Below, piece by piece: positions 1-12,109 of a DNA stretch of 64,000 bases; within the stretch, counting starts at the first letter, position 1, and every line of letters starts with the position of its first letter. The translations under genes and the position numbers were made by a program. Location: contig WELA01011368.1 of assembly GCA_009602735.1 (NCBI GenBank), positions 52,770 to 116,769 of the forward strand. The letters run 5' to 3'. Origin of the DNA: Mesotaenium endlicherianum (lineage: Eukaryota; Streptophyta; Zygnematophyceae; Zygnematales; Mesotaeniaceae). Under the pieces are notes generated by a model. It did no database searches and was not told the origin of the DNA. It was given only the letters and a program-made list of their open reading frames with translations.

Positions 1-323
1 TTAAGTGATGTAGTGTTGTGCGAGGCCCTCTTTCCTTCAGCTCAAGGTGCTTTATGTGGGCCAGGCTGTCCCCTCTGTCACTATGCTGACACTTAGGATT
101 CACGTAACTGTCCCTTTATCGCTCTCGCTCATTATCTGTCATATATTTTCCCCTCCAACTTTAAATGGAGACAGGACCGCCTGTCACCTTCCCGTGACAA
201 TTGAAATGACAGTTATGAAGGGACTCCAGCGGCCCAAAGGTGGAACCGTTTCAACGCCCCTTTGGCATTGGTCAAGTGGTCCTGAAGTTCCCAAGTGTCC
301 CCAGAGGCATCGTAACTCTTCCA

Positions 324-1412
324 TCAAATGAGGTATTTCATGACATATTTAGACGATTGACGGACCGAGCGAGCGTCTAAAATCTCATTGACCTCATATT
401 CCTCAGGATCGCCGTCCCGGACAGCGGGGATCGGGCCCAGTTGGACAGGTAACCGACCTCTAAACAGTGTATCACCTTTGATGTATGGTTCCAGGAAGGA
501 GACATTAAAGACTGGGTGACCCTTGTATTCAGCTGACATGTTCAGTTTGTAAGCATTCTGACCGATACGACGTACCACCGAATATGGACCGACCCAGACA
601 GGGCCAAGCTTTTTCTTGACCACACCAGGGAGGTACAGGTGCTGAGAATGCAGTTTGACTAAATCGCCCTCAGAAAATGTCAGCTCCCGACGGTGTTCAT
701 TAGCGTATGTTTGTTGGTTTTCTTGGGCTTTGTGCAGGTTTTGTTGGACTTCTGACAGGGTGTCAGCAAACTCCTGAGTTAACTGGAGGGAGACCGGGTT
801 GTCAATCCCTTCAGGGTGAGTTAAAGATTCCCCTAGCACATCTAGAGGAGACTTAGGGACTCTACCCAGGCTGAGTTCAAAAGGAGTTTTGCCCGTTGAC
901 GCGTGCACCGCACTGTTGACCGCAAACTGAATTTGAGGCAACAGGTCATCCCAATTATCTTGTTTTTGGTTAATATATGCTCTCAGCACCTCCTGCAGAA
1001 CTCGGTTAGTTCTTTCAGTCTGCCCATCAGTCTGAGGGTGGTTTGCTGTGCTGAGCAGCTATTTGACTCCCATTAACCCCATTTAAGCTCTCCAGAACTT
1101 AGAGGTGAATTTTGAGTCTCTGTCTGAGATGATATTAGAAGGGAGCCCATGTTGGCATACTACATGGTTGTAAAACTGTCTCGCTGTTTCGAGTGCAGTC
1201 ACTTTGACAGTTGTGGGGATAAAAATGACCATTTTTGTCAGTTTATCCACAACTACCAGTATTGAATCATGCCCATTGGCAGTTCTTGGTAGTGAGACCA
1301 CCCAGTCCATGGATATAGTTTCCCAGCGTCCAGCTGGGATGGGCAGCGGTTGCAAGAGACCTCCGGGCGGTGTGTGCCGAGACTTATTTCTCTGACACTG
1401 GTCATAGGACAT
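324..1412 (-). pseudogene. D1 integrase and chromodomain region
   Basis: This region encodes the integrase part of the D1 polyprotein, which inserts the DNA copy into the host genome. The core is recognisable from MDWVVSLPRT and the following KLTKMVIFIPT stretch, near 1230-1320. A GPFELSLG-like segment (here KTPFELSLGRVPKSP) and the FNVSFLEPYIKG tail follow. The left end runs into a chromodomain start (EVNEILDARSVR, then KYVMKYLI), the domain chromoviruses use to read histone marks. The match to D2 at 53200-54317 is clear by eye. Broken. Confidence 0.85.
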
Positions 1413-3733
1413 ATTTCAAGACCTCCCGGGGTAACCCCTCCCAATGGTAATGTTTTGCCAGTTTGCCAACAGTTTTGGCCTGCCCCAAATGTCCACCCAG
1501 GAGGCTGTCATGCGCTTGGCTCGATAAGAGAGACCTTATTTCCAAGTTATTAGGAATGACCAGCTTCAGCCTGCCTGAAGTGGTTTCAGTCACCCAGACC
1601 CCTCCCTTGAGCTTATACCCGAGTGCAGTAGCACGACACACACCAGTAGTGGGGCTGGGCTCAAATGTTGGGTCAGAAAGGTAGGCTTTCCTAAGTTGTT
1701 CAAGGAAGGACTTTTTCACCTTTAGTGAAGTGAGTGCACACAGGACTTTATCTACAGTATGCTGACTAAAGTTCCTTTCTTGCAAGTCAGGTCTTCTAGA
1801 GAGTGCATCAGCAGGATTCAACTTCCCTGGTTTGTAGTCGATTTGGACATGGAACTGCTCCAGCATCTGGCTCCAGCGGTTCTCCCTCCTCGACAGCTTG
1901 GACTTCTTCTGAAAGTGGGTCAGAGCTAGATGATCTGTAATCACCTTAAAAGCTTTACCATGTAAGTATGCTCTCCACTGTTTGAGTACATGAATGATAG
2001 CTAGCAGCTCTTTATCATGCACTGAGTAATTAATCTCCGCTGGATTAGGTTTCATAGACTCATACAACACAGGATGCCACTCCTGCCGTACCTTACCATC
2101 CTTTGTGGTTTGGTCAGCAGGCTGCAACAAAATAGCACCCATGGCAAAATCAGAGGCATCAGTAACCACCTGCACCGGTTTGCTGGGGTCATACACGGCT
2201 AGCACTGGGGCAGAACAAAGGGCATCTTTAAGGGTCTGGAAGGCAGCCTGCTGCTCTTCCCCCCACACATACCCGATGTCTTTCTTAGTAAGGTCAGTCA
2301 GTTTACTGGCCTTTGTGGAATAATTCTCAATAAATCTCCTATAGTAGTTAGCCAACCCGAGGAAGGATCTAACTTCAGAGACAAACTGTGGTACTGGCCA
2401 GTCCCTTATGGTCTGGACTTTCTTATGATCCACACTGAAGCCCTCTTTACTGACAACGTGGCCTAAAATTTCAATACTTTCCTGAAAGATATCACACTTG
2501 CTCATTTTAGCATATAAGTGATTTTTCCGCAGAGTGTCCAGGACTGGTTTTTAAGTGTTCAGTGTGTTGAGCTTCATCTTTGGAGAAAATTTAAAATATC
2601 ATCCAGGAAAACTTGCACAAACTTATTCAGATAAGGTCTGAAAATGTTATTCATAGCACCCATGTAGGTAGCAGGAGCATTAGTCAGTCCAAATGGCATC
2701 ACGTTGAACTCATAGTGTCCATAACGTGTGCGGAAGGCAGTCTTGTGTTCATCCCCCTCAGCAATTCTGATTTGATGATAACCACTCTTGAGATCTATCT
2801 TACTGAACACCTTAGCACCAGACAGGGTTCAAGCAAGTCCTCGATTCTGGGTAAAGCATACTTGTTCTTTACTGTAATTCTGTTCAGGGCTCTGTAATCC
2901 ACACACATCCGCATACTGCCATCCATTTTCTTAACAAATAGGATGGGTGCCCCGTACAGTGATTTACTGGGAGAAATATAACCATTTTCCTCCAGCTCTG
3001 CAATCTGTGTTTTCAACTCCTCCCTCTCCAAATAAGACAAGGCATACGTGCGTTGCCAGGGTGGCTGGCTACCGAGTAATAAATCAAGCCTATGATCTAC
3101 TTCTCGCTTAGGGGGTAGTCCTGGAGGCATATTAAACACATCCGCGTACTGAGCAACAATGTTTGCAGCAGTAGGGTGCTCCGAAGGGCTTACCTTTTTC
3201 TCCGCCACTTCTTCAGGTTGAGGAGGTACCTCTCGTAGCAGAAGACGGAACATTTTGTCTTCCTTCTGGTTCCAGCTTTTGACGAACTCCATTGCATTCA
3301 GCAACTTGCATCCTTCTGGAAGCCTCTTCTTTTCCTTCATTTGCCATCCACACAGGACAAGAGGAAGAGCACTGGTGGGTGCCAAGTCAGTCTGCCCATC
3401 ACTGGCTCCTCTCACTTTAACTGTACCTCTGCTCCAACACACTTCAGCTTGATGTCTATTAAGCCAGGACCTGCCTAGCACGAGATCATAAAAGCCAGTG
3501 TTGAGTACCTCAAATGTAAGCGTTTCAGTTAGAACTGCAATGCCAGAACCTAACTGGACCTCAATAGGCTTGGTTATAACTCCTCCCGGGATACTTGAGG
3601 CATCTCCAAGGAATATTTTTCCATTCCCTTGGGTGACAGTAGGCAGCCTTAGCCGCTTAACTAAGTCCTTTTGGATGAAAGTATGTGACGCCCCGACGTC
3701 AACAAATGCCCTCACCTTCCTACCTGCAATCAT
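1402..3733 (-). pseudogene. D1 protease, reverse transcriptase and RNase H region
   Basis: The right end carries an aspartic-protease-like segment ([17 protein letters not shown], near 3640-3720). Next is the reverse transcriptase: [11 protein letters not shown] near 2860-2910, [13 protein letters not shown] near 2760-2805, [11 protein letters not shown] near 2660-2700 and the FLDD active site near 2600. RNase H follows with [16 protein letters not shown] near 2120-2170 and the [10 protein letters not shown] box near 1920-1950. The left end shows the integrase zinc-binding HSLLGGHLG stretch. Lengths and order fit Ty3/Gypsy pol. Broken. Confidence 0.9.
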
Positions 3734-3993
3734 GCAATGCAGTAGGATAGGGGGGACTGTCTTTTCCTGACTTTCGCATTATTCTCCTGACGTAGCAAAG
3801 AAATGTTGGACATCAGGTGGAACAAGAGCATCCAGAGTGTGCACTCTCTGGACGTCTATATTACTGATGGTCTCCTTTATCTGTTTGTCAGGCATGCATA
3901 GTGAATCCAGTTCAGCAGGACCCATAATACCTGCTACGAGGGCAGCTAGTGACGACTCACTATCTCTAGCATCCTCACAGTCAGTAGACTGGA

Positions 3994-5472
3994 TTACTGA
4001 CTGTTGCTGTCTTTTAAAGGCTGGTCTTTTCTCTCGACCTTAGGCAGGTGCTTGACCGGACACTGTTCTCTGTAGTGGCCTTTCTGCTGACAATGGTAGC
4101 AAGTAGATTTTGCTGAGGCTGGTCTCGGCTTAGTCCTACCACCACCCCTTCCATAGCCACCTCGAGAGGGACCACCTCTACCTCTAGACTGAATAGCATT
4201 GTACTCATACTCATATTCATCACCCTGATTATCCTCAGCCTGGTCTCCTTCAACTGCATTGTAGGAACCGTGGGGCTTTTTGACAATCTTAGACACCAAA
4301 GCGTTACTCTGGCGCTTGTGATTGAACTGCTGCTGATCCCAGGCGTCAGCATCCTGGATCAAGTCAGCCAGTTTCTCATACTTCTTATCAGCAAAATGAC
4401 CAGAGACCTCGGATTTCAAGCCATACTCGAAGTATGCTATCCTATACCATTCTGGCAAATCTGGCTGCTTCATCATGTTCTCTTGGAACTTTTGAGCAAA
4501 CTCAGCAACTGAAGTGGTCTGCTTCAGTGTCAGGGAGATCATCGCATAGAAAGGTTTCTTCTGCTGGTTGATGACATCAAACTTCTCATGCAACTTCTCG
4601 ACAAACTCTACCCACGTAGGGACACCGAGTTGCCGAGCCTTACGCTCTCCCTTCCAACAAAGCCACCAGTCTGCGGCACTGCCTTTCAGTAGTGCACCGG
4701 TGTGCCTGACCTTCTCGTAATCTTGCAGTTGTGGGTAGTTCTCCAGTCACTGCTCAACATCCGCGAGAAACTTGATCAGGTAATATTTTCTGTTTCCCTC
4801 AGGATCATATTCCTGGGGAGGTTTCGGCTTGGGCTTACTAGGCCCTCGGCCACCACCACTAGTGGTTTTAGACCCCAGTTGGTCTCTGTCTCGCAGTAGG
4901 GACATTATGATTCGTTTGTCCTCCTGCTGGGACTGATACATGGTCTCCATTTGCGACTGCATCTGAACGAACAATGCTCCCAAGTCTACACTCTGGGGTG
5001 GTAGATTAGCAAATGCAGCAGCAGCATTGGCATCTACTCGCTGAGTAGTGTCCTCAACAATCCCTCTCGCCCCTGCAGCAGCAATTCCTGCCGCATTCAG
5101 CCGGTCACGTATTTGACCCAGGGGTACATTGAGTTGTACAGCAGGAGGTGGGTTCAAAACATTGGCCCTTGATGCCATAAGTTCTTCAACAGTGCGCTCG
5201 TCAGCTGGCTGTCCTTCCCTCCTTTGTATATCTTCAGCGGCCTTTGCTACTTGTTCAGCTTCTAATCTGGCTCTCTCCTCCTCAGCTTGCTGTGCTGCGA
5301 CTGCGGCAATAGCAGCTGCCTCATCTGCAGCCTCTCTAGCTGGAGTATCTGCTACTGCTTCAGAATAGGTACGGGTTCCCGCTACATGGCTTTCCGCCTG
5401 GTTTTTGACATTCTCGTTATCCTGGTTCTCCATGTCTCGGGAGTTGCTAGTTTGAGACCTTGTCCTTACCAC
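3994..5472 (-). pseudogene. D1 gag region
   Basis: This is the structural capsid/nucleocapsid gene of D1. It begins at ATG 5472, just inside the primer site. The N-terminal part has an Ala/Glu-rich, probably coiled-coil stretch (about residues 45-90: AADEAAAIAAVAAQQAEEER) and a Gln/Met-rich stretch. The distal part has an RGG-type basic segment (SRGRGGPSRGGYGRGGGR) followed by one zinc knuckle, CYHCQQKGHYREQC (CCHC), near 4060-4110. One knuckle after an RG-rich linker is common in plant Gypsy gag. Broken. Confidence 0.85.
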
Positions 5473-5491
5473 ACAAAGAAGACTGTGATAA

Positions 5492-5505
5492 GTGCTCCGA
5501 TACCA
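5492..5505 (-). other. D1 primer-binding site (initiator Met tRNA)
   Basis: Read on the minus strand this is TGGTATCGGAGCAC, one base inside the LTR end. It matches the TGGTATCAGAGC-type site complementary to the 3' end of initiator-Met tRNA. It fixes the orientation of D1 and the inner LTR edge. Confidence 0.85.
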
Positions 5506-5506
5506 C

Positions 5507-6194
5507 TGAAATGAATCAACTTACCAAATAAGCGATTAACAAGTAATCTTTATGGTATTTTCTGTTAACTGGTTATACGGCAAAGGACAACACACTAGCA
5601 GGGAATAATACTCGTAAGTCAAATGCGAGTGAACTAGCATCAATAATGCAAATCAGTAAACTCATACATAAGCAAGGTTAGAAGACAGTGCGTATCAATG
5701 GCTTCTCGCCTTGGATTCAGATATCTCTCAGTAAGCTGTAAAAGAGAGTTGGCCTCGTTTCCGAATGCCAAACTCGAGAGCAATGCCTAGCATATGTACA
5801 TGGAATGAGTTTACTGTTTAACGATCAGTGCGATGGCACCGCCTACCCGGGAGTTAACCACGTTGGTAGGACCTCGGCTAACCAAATCCACCGCCATCTC
5901 CCATCATCCCGAATAGCCATCTATCATAGGGATGTCATCTGGCCATTCATCTAGCATATCGTACTTAGGTGTATGTCAAGGCAGTTTGCTGCTACCGTGT
6001 ACGGAAGTCAGCTGGCTGTCAAAGAATGGGTCAGCAAGCTGACTTATATGGACTTCAGCCTGCTGCTTCCGGCTGAGTCATTAAACTGATAATTATGTAA
6101 AGTCCAGCAGACTGACTATTAACTATAGTTCAGCAGGCTGAACTTAATTATCTTTAAATGAATATTATATCTACTAATATACTGATTTATTACA
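5507..6194 (-). repeat. D1 5' LTR (family F sequence, 688 bp)
   Basis: On the minus strand this begins TGTAATAAATCAG and ends TGATTCATTTCA, giving TG...CA ends. The same LTR family occurs as the D2 3' LTR (56395-57129) and as a solo LTR (59722-60440). It carries several copies of the short word CAGCCTGCTG or CAGCAGGCTGA, also seen in the other two copies. The outer flank at 6195-6199 is ATGAC; its partner lies outside the window. Confidence 0.85.
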
Positions 6195-6784
6195 ATGACG
6201 AGCGTGCAAGAGCTTTTTAATGTGAGTGTGTATCAGTGCGCTTAAGTGCGTATTTATGTGAGGGGGAGGACAAAATGTTCAAGATTCATTGACCGTACGC
6301 AAGATGAATTTATAGAAGCCACAATGCAACAACAAACTTATGAATGTAAATCATAATTGTATACATGCGAATATATATACAATATATATAAAAATATATA
6401 TATCTAGAGAGAAAGAGAGAGAGAGAGTGAGAGAGAGAGAGTGAGAGAGAGAGAGAGAGCGAGAATTCTACAACATAAATAACGACATTAATTTTGTATG
6501 TTTTGAAGAAATTTTTTTAACCAAGCAAAGTAGTATCTTCAAACTACCATTTTTTTTAAAAGAATATAAACATCAATACAAAATCACTTTGAACCCAATA
6601 TGTTTAAGCTACACAAGATTAATTGTGATTGAAAAATTCATTTGTAGTTCAACAAAAATTTGTTTAGTGTGCGTGATAAAATGATAGATTCATTTGTGAA
6701 AAATGATTTTTGAGTTGATGATATACATAACGCGATTGTACTACAATAAGTTAGTAGTATTCACCATAATTGACAAATCATTGA
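6195..6784. other. AT-rich intergenic DNA, no gene seen
   Basis: This stretch between D1 and element A is strongly AT-rich and shows no open frame with a recognisable product. It includes an AT run and a GA microsatellite listed separately. It could be old unique DNA or an unrecognised decayed element. Confidence 0.6.
6369..6464. repeat. Compound microsatellite, (AT)n then (GA)n
   Basis: An ATATAT-rich run (6369-6402) passes directly into a GAGAGA run (about 6404-6464) with a few interruptions. Its length should vary between individuals. Confidence 0.9.
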
Positions 6785-8377
6785 TAGCTGTCGCGCTGCT
6801 ACCACTTGACGGTGCCGCACGCGCAGCGCAAGCCACGGCCGCCCAGGTACGAGAAGTCAGCATTGACTAACCGACCAAAGGATCGAGTGATCACAGTCAA
6901 CGGTCATTTAAAAGTTGTTATCACTATCAAAGTGGTCGCGACACGTCAAACCCACACCCAGGGATGGATGGGGATTTGGACGGAGTAGTTAGCCGAAAGG
7001 CTAAGGGTATGGAATTAGCAAGTGCCGGAAAGGTGCTGATCAATTGGCTATCTAAGCCAAGTACAGCAGGGATGTTGCAGAGGCGTTATATGCCATCTCA
7101 ACCAAGACCCTCAGGTGATTAAGTCACGGCTTGAGCGTGCGTCCTAAACGCTGCCAGCCAGCCACGTAGGTATGATTGCCAGCTAAAATGCTAAGCAGTC
7201 ACGCGCAACAATCCCAAGGTATGCATGCATGCAGAATGACAACTCCTAAGCGGCGTGAGAACTGCCAATGACGGCATGCAAGCTAAGCGCTGTGACTAAG
7301 CACTGGCATTCTCGAGAGAGGATAATGTGTGGTGCCTGTGAAAGGCACAAGTCCTGAAGCTGCTTTATTTTGGCTCGCATCGTTGTCAAAGGAAGTTGAA
7401 GAAGCGGAGGGAGCACAAAGAAGAAGGACTTCCCAAGGCCATAGAAGAACCGAGACGCCACGCTCCTGCCGACGCCGGAAGATTTCTTCCTAAGTGTATC
7501 ATAGAAAGATTAGACCTCAGGATTTCCCAAGAGAGGATCTCGCTGGTGGAAAGTAGAGTGCTGTAGAATAGAATCTGTTAAGAGATTAGCACAGATTCGG
7601 TTCAAACACCACAAGCGTGCGAGAGACAATTAAAATGGTGAGTGCTGTGTTAGTTTCTAAGTTGTTAGAAGTCTCAGTTGTCGAATTGCTGATAGCAAGA
7701 GTAGCCTTAACAAGTAAAGCTCTCAGTGAAGAACTGAGTGAGCCCAGCCGAGCAGTGAAGAGCTGGTAAGGCACGGTGCTGAGTGAAGAGCTTAGGCCAG
7801 GCCAGCATAGATGTGCAGTTTCAGAGTTTTGTAAGCTGTGACTTGTGAAAGTTAAGCGAAAGCCTTGGAGGGCAATTTTCTCTCAATCTGGCATTGCCTG
7901 TTAAGCTGCTTAGACGTGATTTCCGCAAACTACAAAGTTCTTCATTCTGTACATCCTCAACTTGGGCGAAAGCCTGTGTGGAAGTAAGACGCTTCTGTCC
8001 TACTTCTGAGAACTTCGTTGATTGGTTCAGGTGAGCAAGTATTCCCAAGTCAGTTGGGGAATGAGGCCTGTGAAGGCTGCCGGTGTTCAACCTGGAAGGG
8101 GACCCGGAGAAATTCAATTGTATATGCGGTTGAGGAGTGGAAGACTCTACCACTCTGTAGAGCCTGCAGGAGGTTCTGATTCTAGCCAGAGTCCACGAGA
8201 AAGTGAGATGTCTGAGCATACTGATAACAGGTGGAGTGAGCAACCGTCGAGAGACGAGTCTCGCTATAACTCCGCAAGCGGTAAGAACCCACATAACACA
8301 CGCGCCTTTGCACCTGATTTGGGCAGAGAGCAAGACGTGTGGGGAAGAGTCAGTGAGTCTTGTTCACCTTTCAAAAT
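6785..8377 (+). repeat. Element A partial 5' LTR and untranslated leader
   Basis: From about 6785 the sequence resembles, in inverted orientation, the A' LTR at 17350-17460, sharing the GACGGTGCCGCACGCGCAGC word. Further right it becomes the leader of element A, ending at the probable gag start at 8378. The LTR/leader boundary and the primer site were not located, because no second complete LTR of this family is available. No other gene is supported here. Confidence 0.55.
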
Positions 8378-10060
8378 GGCTGGTGATGATCGGGATGAAA
8401 ATCCTAAGTTCAAGCTGTCTGCAAAGTGCTTTAGCGGACGAACCAGCGGAAACGGTCTCACTTTCGAAGAGTTTGATGAGATCTAAAGGGCAGAATTCTT
8501 TGAGAAGATTCGGAAGGATTCTTCTTATACGCAATCTGTCGCATTTATAGGTTTGGTTCAGTATTTGGACAAGGATGCCCTGCTGCTATATCGCCAATTC
8601 CGGAAGGATGAGGATCTCACCCAAGAATGGGCCTTTGCAGAACAGAAAAGGGCAAGGGATTTGAAAATCCAGAAAGACGCTGCAAAGCCCGAATGTCTGC
8701 TTTATTTTTTGGAAGAACAGTGACAACTGCACCTGTTGAGAGCATAGACTTAGCTGCACTAAAACAAGAAATAATAGAGGCCATGAGGCAACTCACTGAG
8801 GGTCAGCGAAGGGCTGCTACTTAGAGCGATGATGCCGGCTCTGTCGCAGAGTTGCGAGAAGTGTGTGCAGAACCGTCTGGAAAGATTGCTAATGCTCAGG
8901 AACGAGTAACACGCAGAGCTGTACCTCTCCATGGTCAGCAAGGCGATAGCGCCACGACAGAGGTAAGCCATGTGCAAGCCTTGGCTAGCTGTCATAAGGA
9001 TGTGGAGGCTGGGGATGACCAGCTAGACCCCAAGCATTGCCTGCGTCGTTTCTTTTAGTTGCTTGAAGCACGATTCCCAGAGGATCGCACTATTAAGGTG
9101 CACCGTTATGTGCATTTTGTCCGTCAGAAGAACAAGACAGTCATGGAGGTTAAATCTAGATTGGTAGACCTCGCCAAAAAGGCAAAAATATATGAGCCCA
9201 GAATAGTGGTTGACAAGTTTCTGTTGTGCTTGGGCAAGGAAACGGATCGTGAAGTCAGGCCCCATCTGTTCGCAAAACACGGGATTGATTGGGACATCGA
9301 CGAGGCGGCTAATGTCAAAGAAGCTAAAGTGTGGTACAAAGAGGCTTCCAGGACGCTTATGGCTCCTGAGAGGAGGGAGGAATCCTCTCCACCTAAGGCC
9401 AACAGCTCTAATTTTCAGTTTAAGAAAAAGAGCGGGCCTTTCAATAAGTTTGCTAAGCATGCCAACACTGCTGAAACAAGAGAGAGCTGTTGGAATTGCG
9501 GAAAATCGGGACCTCAAAAGAGGGATTGTCCGTACCCAGATGCTAAGCAACTATCTGCTAGCAAGACACAGATATGTGCACATTGCAGCAAGAAGGGACA
9601 CTCAGAAGATGAGTGCTGGTCTAAGAACCCAAATTTGAAACCGTCTTGGGCAAATGCTGCCACAAAAGAGGCAGACAAGAAAAAAAAGAATGAAAAGGGT
9701 GACTCAGGTAACCGCAAGGGTAACCAGAAGCATGAAGCTATGAGTGCAGAAATCGCTGAGTTGAAAGCTCAGTTTGCGAAATTAAACACGCCCTATGTCT
9801 TCTATGATGCAGATATTGCAAAAAAGATCGTCTGCAAAGGCGAGAAGCTGATGCCTGAAAAGGCTGTGGACGCAACGGCTGCCGAGCAAGCAGATCACAA
9901 CCGTCAGGTGCCAAAGAATGCTGGGAAGCTTCCTCAAACTTTCCGGATCACTCTGGATGAAAGTGAGATCTCGCAGCTACGACAAGCCAGGCCTGGGATG
10001 CGTAAGACATTTAGTTTTTTGCTGGAGAAGCTGAACGCCCTGGTGGAACACCGGATCTAG
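8378..10060 (+). pseudogene. Element A gag region
   Basis: The first part (from MAGDDRDENPKFKLSAKCFSG) resembles a Gypsy capsid start. The distal part (9059-10060) carries a capsid-like segment, RKNKTVMEVKSRLVDLAKKAKI, then two nucleocapsid zinc knuckles near 9490-9615: CWNCGKSGPQKRDC and CAHCSKKGHSEDEC. The second is canonical CCHC; the first is knuckle-like. A Lys-rich tail and a further spacer follow before the protease. The product would package element RNA. Broken. Confidence 0.75.
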
Positions 10061-10069
10061 CATAATCCT

Positions 10070-10582
10070 TTGCTTTCTCTTGCTGATTTGCATATCACTT
10101 ACCCATTCACGGTTGAAGAAGCCGGACATCAATTGGACATAGCTGAGGAAGGTGCGAATAGCGCCTCATTGCCCACCAATTTTAGCACCGTGAGAGTGCA
10201 AAATAGGGATGGTGCATTAATCTTCAGCAACTGGGCAGCTCCCAACATTCTGTTGGATACAGGCGCACAGCCAGTCATTTTGGGAAAGCGAGTTGTGAAA
10301 GCTCTAGGATTGACGGCAAGGGACCTGAAGGAGAGACCTTTCCAATTGAGAACTGCCTCAGGACAAGTCTCAAAGTGGTGTGGGATTACCCGCAAGCCTG
10401 TAAAACTCACAGTAAATCCAGGGAAACCTGAAGAGGCGTCACTACTCATGGAGTGCACAGTGACGGAGGCAGAGAACTATGATGTTCTCTTGGGAATAGA
10501 AGCATCGATTCCCTTGGGTATGGTCATTGATCTGCGGAAGCAAAGGGTGACTTACCAGTCAACAGATTGGCAGCCCGCATGA
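10070..10582 (+). pseudogene. Element A retroviral-type aspartic protease region
   Basis: The segment contains NILLDTGAQPVILGKRVV (near 10235-10295), with the D-T-G-A active-site motif of retropepsins, and downstream NYDVLLGIEAS, the usual LLG strand. It lies directly between gag and the methyltransferase. The expected role is processing of the polyprotein. Confidence 0.8.
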
Positions 10583-10879
10583 AGATGGTTTGCACAGGAG
10601 AAGCAAACTACGGATTGCTAGAGTGTTGCATTAACGACAGGTACCCAGAAGCCGCCCGCCGACAACATCATGAAGCAAGAAGAGGAAGGCTACACAAACA
10701 TCAACATGCCAACACCCTTGGTATGGCAACTCCAGATGATGAAGCAGTTGGAAACCGTGAGTAATAGGGACCGCGGCCCGCAAGAGTTGCTGTCAGTACC
10801 TTACCCAGTTACCTCCATTGCAAATCTGATGCCTGGAGTTGAGCCGCTGCCGCAAGGCATTGTTAGGACAAAAGATCCT

Positions 10880-12109
10880 TTTTGCAAAAGGGGAGTAGTG
10901 GTGTTGGAATTATTCGCCGGACTTGGTTCTGGGACCATAGCATTGATCCAGCGAGGAATACAGGTGGCCAAAGTCTTGTATGTGGACAATGACGACCACG
11001 CTTTTCTAGCGTTCCAAGAAGTCATAAGTCAGATTTGGCAAATGCATCATTATAAAGAGTTGGCATCCGCATATAGCAATGTCGAGCGCATCGTCGGAGG
11101 CAACATTATTGATGTGAAGCTTGAACACCTGTATGGCTACAGAATTGACTGGATCTTTGTTGGATTTCCTTGTCAATCGTTATCTCAAGCTGGAAATCGG
11201 AGGGGATTCATTGATCCACGAGCACAACACTGGGGATGGATGGTGAAAATCATCAGTATGCTGCGGGAACGACAGCACTACTACCCACAGTGTTTGAGAT
11301 TGAGAATGTACATCCAGGAATGGATTACAAGCAGATGAAGCGGGGAGAACCATGGCTGATTTTCGACTCCACTTTGGGTCATCATGTGCTAAATCAACGA
11401 CGCCAAGTACGGAGGATTATCCCATAGGGCCAGGATATTTTGGACCAACGGCATGTCTATCGAGGTCCTGAGGGAGATGGAGGACATTACACGACGATCA
11501 CCAACAGCATTGACAGTGGAGAAGGCGCTGGCGGTGCATACCAGACCAGTGGCCAGGAGGGATTCCTACCCACAGTGTGTCATCAATGAACCAAGTCAGC
11601 CAAGGTTGGTACTGCCAACCTTCACAGCATATCCAAGGTCCCGAGCCTTCATAGAAGGTGGACCAAGAATGGTCAAAGGCATTCATGAAAGAAATGCCGT
11701 TTGGAGAGAGCCTACTGCGGTAGAGAAGGGCAAATGCCTTGGAATACCCGACAACATAGCTCGGCATATAGCCGGTGCCATAGGGTCAGATGAAGCTGCA
11801 AAGATTTTCGGCAACATGATTGGGCAGCACTCTATGACTTGGTTGGTGGAAACAATTATGACATGGCAGCAGCTGACTTTCACTGACAAGCCTATGCCGA
11901 GGACAAGACCAGTGACATTTGGGGCCAATGTGGTGCTAACATCTGATCAGAGAGCTATCAGGACAGTACACCAGCAACAAGAAGAATACGGTGTGCAAAG
12001 AGACGCAGCGGAAGCTGCCAGAGACAGAGCACTCGGGGAAGCTAGGGTGGCTGAATTTAGGAGATGCCAGGATCTGCTGGACCGGATTGATAACCGGACC
12101 AATGAATAA
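10880..12109 (+). pseudogene. Cytosine-5 DNA methyltransferase domain carried by element A
   Basis: The domain would move a methyl group from S-adenosylmethionine to cytosine C5. Ordered family motifs are visible. Motif I is ELFAGLGSG (near 10905). Motif IV is GFPCQSLSQAGNRRGF, with the catalytic Pro-Cys (near 11162-11205). Motif VI is EIENVHPG (near 11300-11320) and the motif VIII-like box is QRRQVRR (near 11396-11416). A target-recognition/motif IX part has REPTAVEKGKCLGIP (near 11705-11750), and motif X is GNMIGQHSMTWLV (near 11810-11850). It sits between the protease and RT of the same strand, so it belongs to the retroelement and not to a host gene. The domain is spread over several frames and is broken. 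De novo (DNMT3/DRM-like) versus other affinity needs a tree. Confidence 0.8.

Larger units (their letters stand above)
1..6194 (-). mobile_element. Chromovirus D1 (Ty3/Gypsy LTR retrotransposon), 3' LTR outside the window
   Basis: On the minus strand the parts run, from right to left, 5' LTR, initiator-Met primer site, gag, protease, reverse transcriptase, RNase H, integrase and a chromodomain start, the usual Ty3/Gypsy chromovirus order. The internal 3' end lies near position 150, so the 3' LTR falls off the left edge. The element is a fossil with roughly five breaks in its coding region. Its closest relative here is D2 (27935-29088 and 52666-57129). Family assignment is confident; age cannot be dated because only one LTR is present. 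Confidence 0.9.

Noticed and set aside
47-331. Small plus-strand open frame at the left edge
   Set aside because: It is antisense to the D1 3' region and has no motif.
10880-12109. Methyltransferase as a host gene interrupted by retroelements
   Set aside because: Protease lies directly upstream and RT downstream on the same strand, and element C has the same order.
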